Notes under the pieces: model-generated
Database searches by the model: none
Told to the model about the DNA's origin: nothing
What the model saw: the letters and a program-made list of their open reading frames with translations, nothing else
Part shown: piece after piece, positions 62,891 to 64,000 of the stretch
Position numbering within the stretch: position 1 is the first letter of the stretch
How the letters are laid out: each line of letters begins with the position of its first letter
Program-made: the position numbers and the translations under genes
Source of the DNA: Lachnospiraceae bacterium
GTDB lineage: Bacteria; Bacillota; Clostridia; Lachnospirales; Lachnospiraceae
Reading direction: 5' to 3'
Assembly (NCBI GenBank): GCA_016286035.1
Contig: JAEERY010000072.1
Coordinates: 1 to 64,000, forward strand
DNA: 64,000 nucleotides

Positions 62891-64000
62891 ATGGAATCGT
62901 ATATGATCCTGAAAGATTTGGCTATAATAGTTATTGCAGCCAAGTTTTTTGGTATTGTTGCACGTAAATGTAAGGCACCGCAGGTTGTGGGTGAGATAAT
63001 AGCCGGATTACTCATAGGACCTTGTTTTTTAAATGTTGTTGTTCAGTCAGATTTTTTGACTAAAATGGCAGAGATTGGTGTTATCCTGCTTATGTTTTCT
63101 GCAGGACTTGAGACAGATCTTAAAGAAATGAAAAAAACAGGACTGGCCGCTTTTTTTGTGGCACTTGCCGGTGTTTTTGTGGCACTTGCCGGTGGAACCG
63201 TCTACTATTTGTGTTATTACGGATGGTCAGCGGTTGGAACTGAACAGTTTTACAGGGCAGTTTTTATCGGATGTATCATGACGGCGACAAGTGTGAGCAT
63301 CACTGTACAGTCGCTTAAGGAACTGGGAAAACTAAAAGGTAAAGTTGGAACAACAATAATAAGTGCTGCGATAATAGATGATGTTATCGGAATCATAGTC
63401 CTGACATTTGTTATTGGTTTTAAAAACCCCGATTCAAAACCTGTCAGTGTTATCATATCGACGATTCTTTTCTTTGTATTTGCAATAGTTGTCGGATTTA
63501 TTTCATATAAAGTGTTTAAATGGTTCGATAACAGGTATCCGCATACCAGAAGAATACCCATTGCAGGTCTGGCATATTGTTTTGCCATGGCATTTATAGC
63601 TGAATATTTCTTTGGAATCGCAGATATTACTGGAGCTTATCTTGCAGGTATCATACTATGTTCCATAAGGGATTCGGAATATATAGCAGAGAAGATGGAT
63701 ATAAATTCATACATGCTTTTTGGACCCATATTTTTTGCCAGTATCGGACTTAAAACAAATATCGAAAATATTAATATGGATATATTCCTGTTCTCTATCG
63801 GATTTGTTATAGTTGCTCTTTTATGTAAGATCATAGGATGCGGAGCTGTTGCCAAAGTATGTAAATTTAATCTTAATGATTCGGCTAAGATCGGTGTAGG
63901 CATGATGACCAGAGGTGAGGTGGCTCTTATCGTATCTCAGAAAGGTTTATCGGTCGGACTTATGGATCCCGTATATTTCACATCGGTCATACTGTTGATC
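62891..64000 (+). CDS. CPA2-type cation/proton antiporter, partial
   Basis: The 370 visible residues have about eleven helices. GEIIAGLLIGP, the ISAAIIDDVIGIIVL Asp pair and GMMTRGEVALIVSQKGL are typical of the CPA2 Na+(K+)/H+ exchanger group. GGAGATATT precedes the ATG. The frame is still open at the right edge. A perfect tandem 21-bp repeat (63153-63194) adds seven residues within a helix. Confidence 0.9.
   Translation, partial: MESYMILKDLAIIVIAAKFFGIVARKCKAPQVVGEIIAGLLIGPCFLNVVVQSDFLTKMAEIGVILLMFSAGLETDLKEMKKTGLAAFFVALAGVFVALAGGTVYYLCYYGWSAVGTEQFYRAVFIGCIMTATSVSITVQSLKELGKLKGKVGTTIISAAIIDDVIGIIVLTFVIGFKNPDSKPVSVIISTILFFVFAIVVGFISYKVFKWFDNRYPHTRRIPIAGLAYCFAMAFIAEYFFGIADITGAYLAGIILCSIRDSEYIAEKMDINSYMLFGPIFFASIGLKTNIENINMDIFLFSIGFVIVALLCKIIGCGAVAKVCKFNLNDSAKIGVGMMTRGEVALIVSQKGLSVGLMDPVYFTSVILLI

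Overview
The window looks like a low-GC Firmicutes chromosome, most likely a Lachnospiraceae species of the Butyrivibrio/Pseudobutyrivibrio type. Reasons are the classic origin order (mnmE, jag, yidC, yidD, rnpA, rpmH | oriC | dnaA, dnaN, S4 protein, recF, gyrB, gyrA), a DUF3881-type gene next to serS, and Shine-Dalgarno-led genes throughout. Genes to the left of oriC (about 52.4-52.9 kb) mostly lie on the minus strand and genes to the right on the plus strand, as expected for leading-strand bias.

Region 1 (1-2622, minus strand) is the most unusual part. Twenty divergent tRNA genes without encoded CCA form an array that continues past the left edge. A consensus promoter (TTGACA, 17 bp, TATAGT at 2594-2622) drives it. 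A terminator-like hairpin follows, then an SD-led 55-codon leader ORF (2320-2487) that uses all 20 amino acids and ends inside a pair of mutually exclusive RNA hairpins (antiterminator 2280-2336, terminator 2252-2286). Nearly every tRNA spacer longer than about 50 nt carries its own SD and ATG mini-ORF, and most of these terminate in or at the 5' end of the next tRNA. Several mini-ORFs are rich in codons for the tRNAs just downstream: four Lys before Lys tRNAs, seven Leu before four Leu tRNAs, three Ile including two AUA before tRNA-Ile(UAU), two Tyr and one Asp before tRNA-Tyr and tRNA-Asp. I infer a tRNA operon regulated by translation of cognate codons. This is my candidate for a previously undescribed system.

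Region 2 (2.7-11.8 kb) holds accessory regulators and transporters: an AraC/GyrI-type regulator, a MotA-like protein with a LuxR-type regulator, an [FeFe]-hydrogenase-like/chemotaxis sensory fusion, two ABC exporter pairs, a LytTR/DUF3021 pair and a CarD-like protein.

Region 3 (11.9-24.8 kb) is one long minus-strand gene string: trmB, an Mrp-type cation/proton antiporter laid out in Mbh-like order with four large antiporter-like subunits, two paralogous lipoproteins with an invariant C-terminal motif, a radical SAM-JAMM peptidase fusion and an aldehyde dehydrogenase. The lipoproteins and radical SAM protein resemble a lipoprotein-modifying RiPP-like system.

Region 4 (24.9-38.6 kb) is mixed: two microproteins, an aldo/keto reductase, an HTH-AbrB protein, an acyltransferase, a heterodimeric ABC exporter, a D,D-carboxypeptidase, a DEDD exonuclease, an APH(3')-like kinase, an HD hydrolase, a RidA-like protein and a GNAT acetyltransferase.

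Region 5 (38.7-64 kb) is the conserved origin neighbourhood: tRNA-Arg, serS, an HD-GYP protein, parB, parA with two parS sites, a response regulator, rsmG, a MazG-type protein, mnmG, mnmE, jag, yidC, yidD, rnpA, rpmH, oriC, dnaA through gyrA, dgt and a cation/proton antiporter cut by the right edge.
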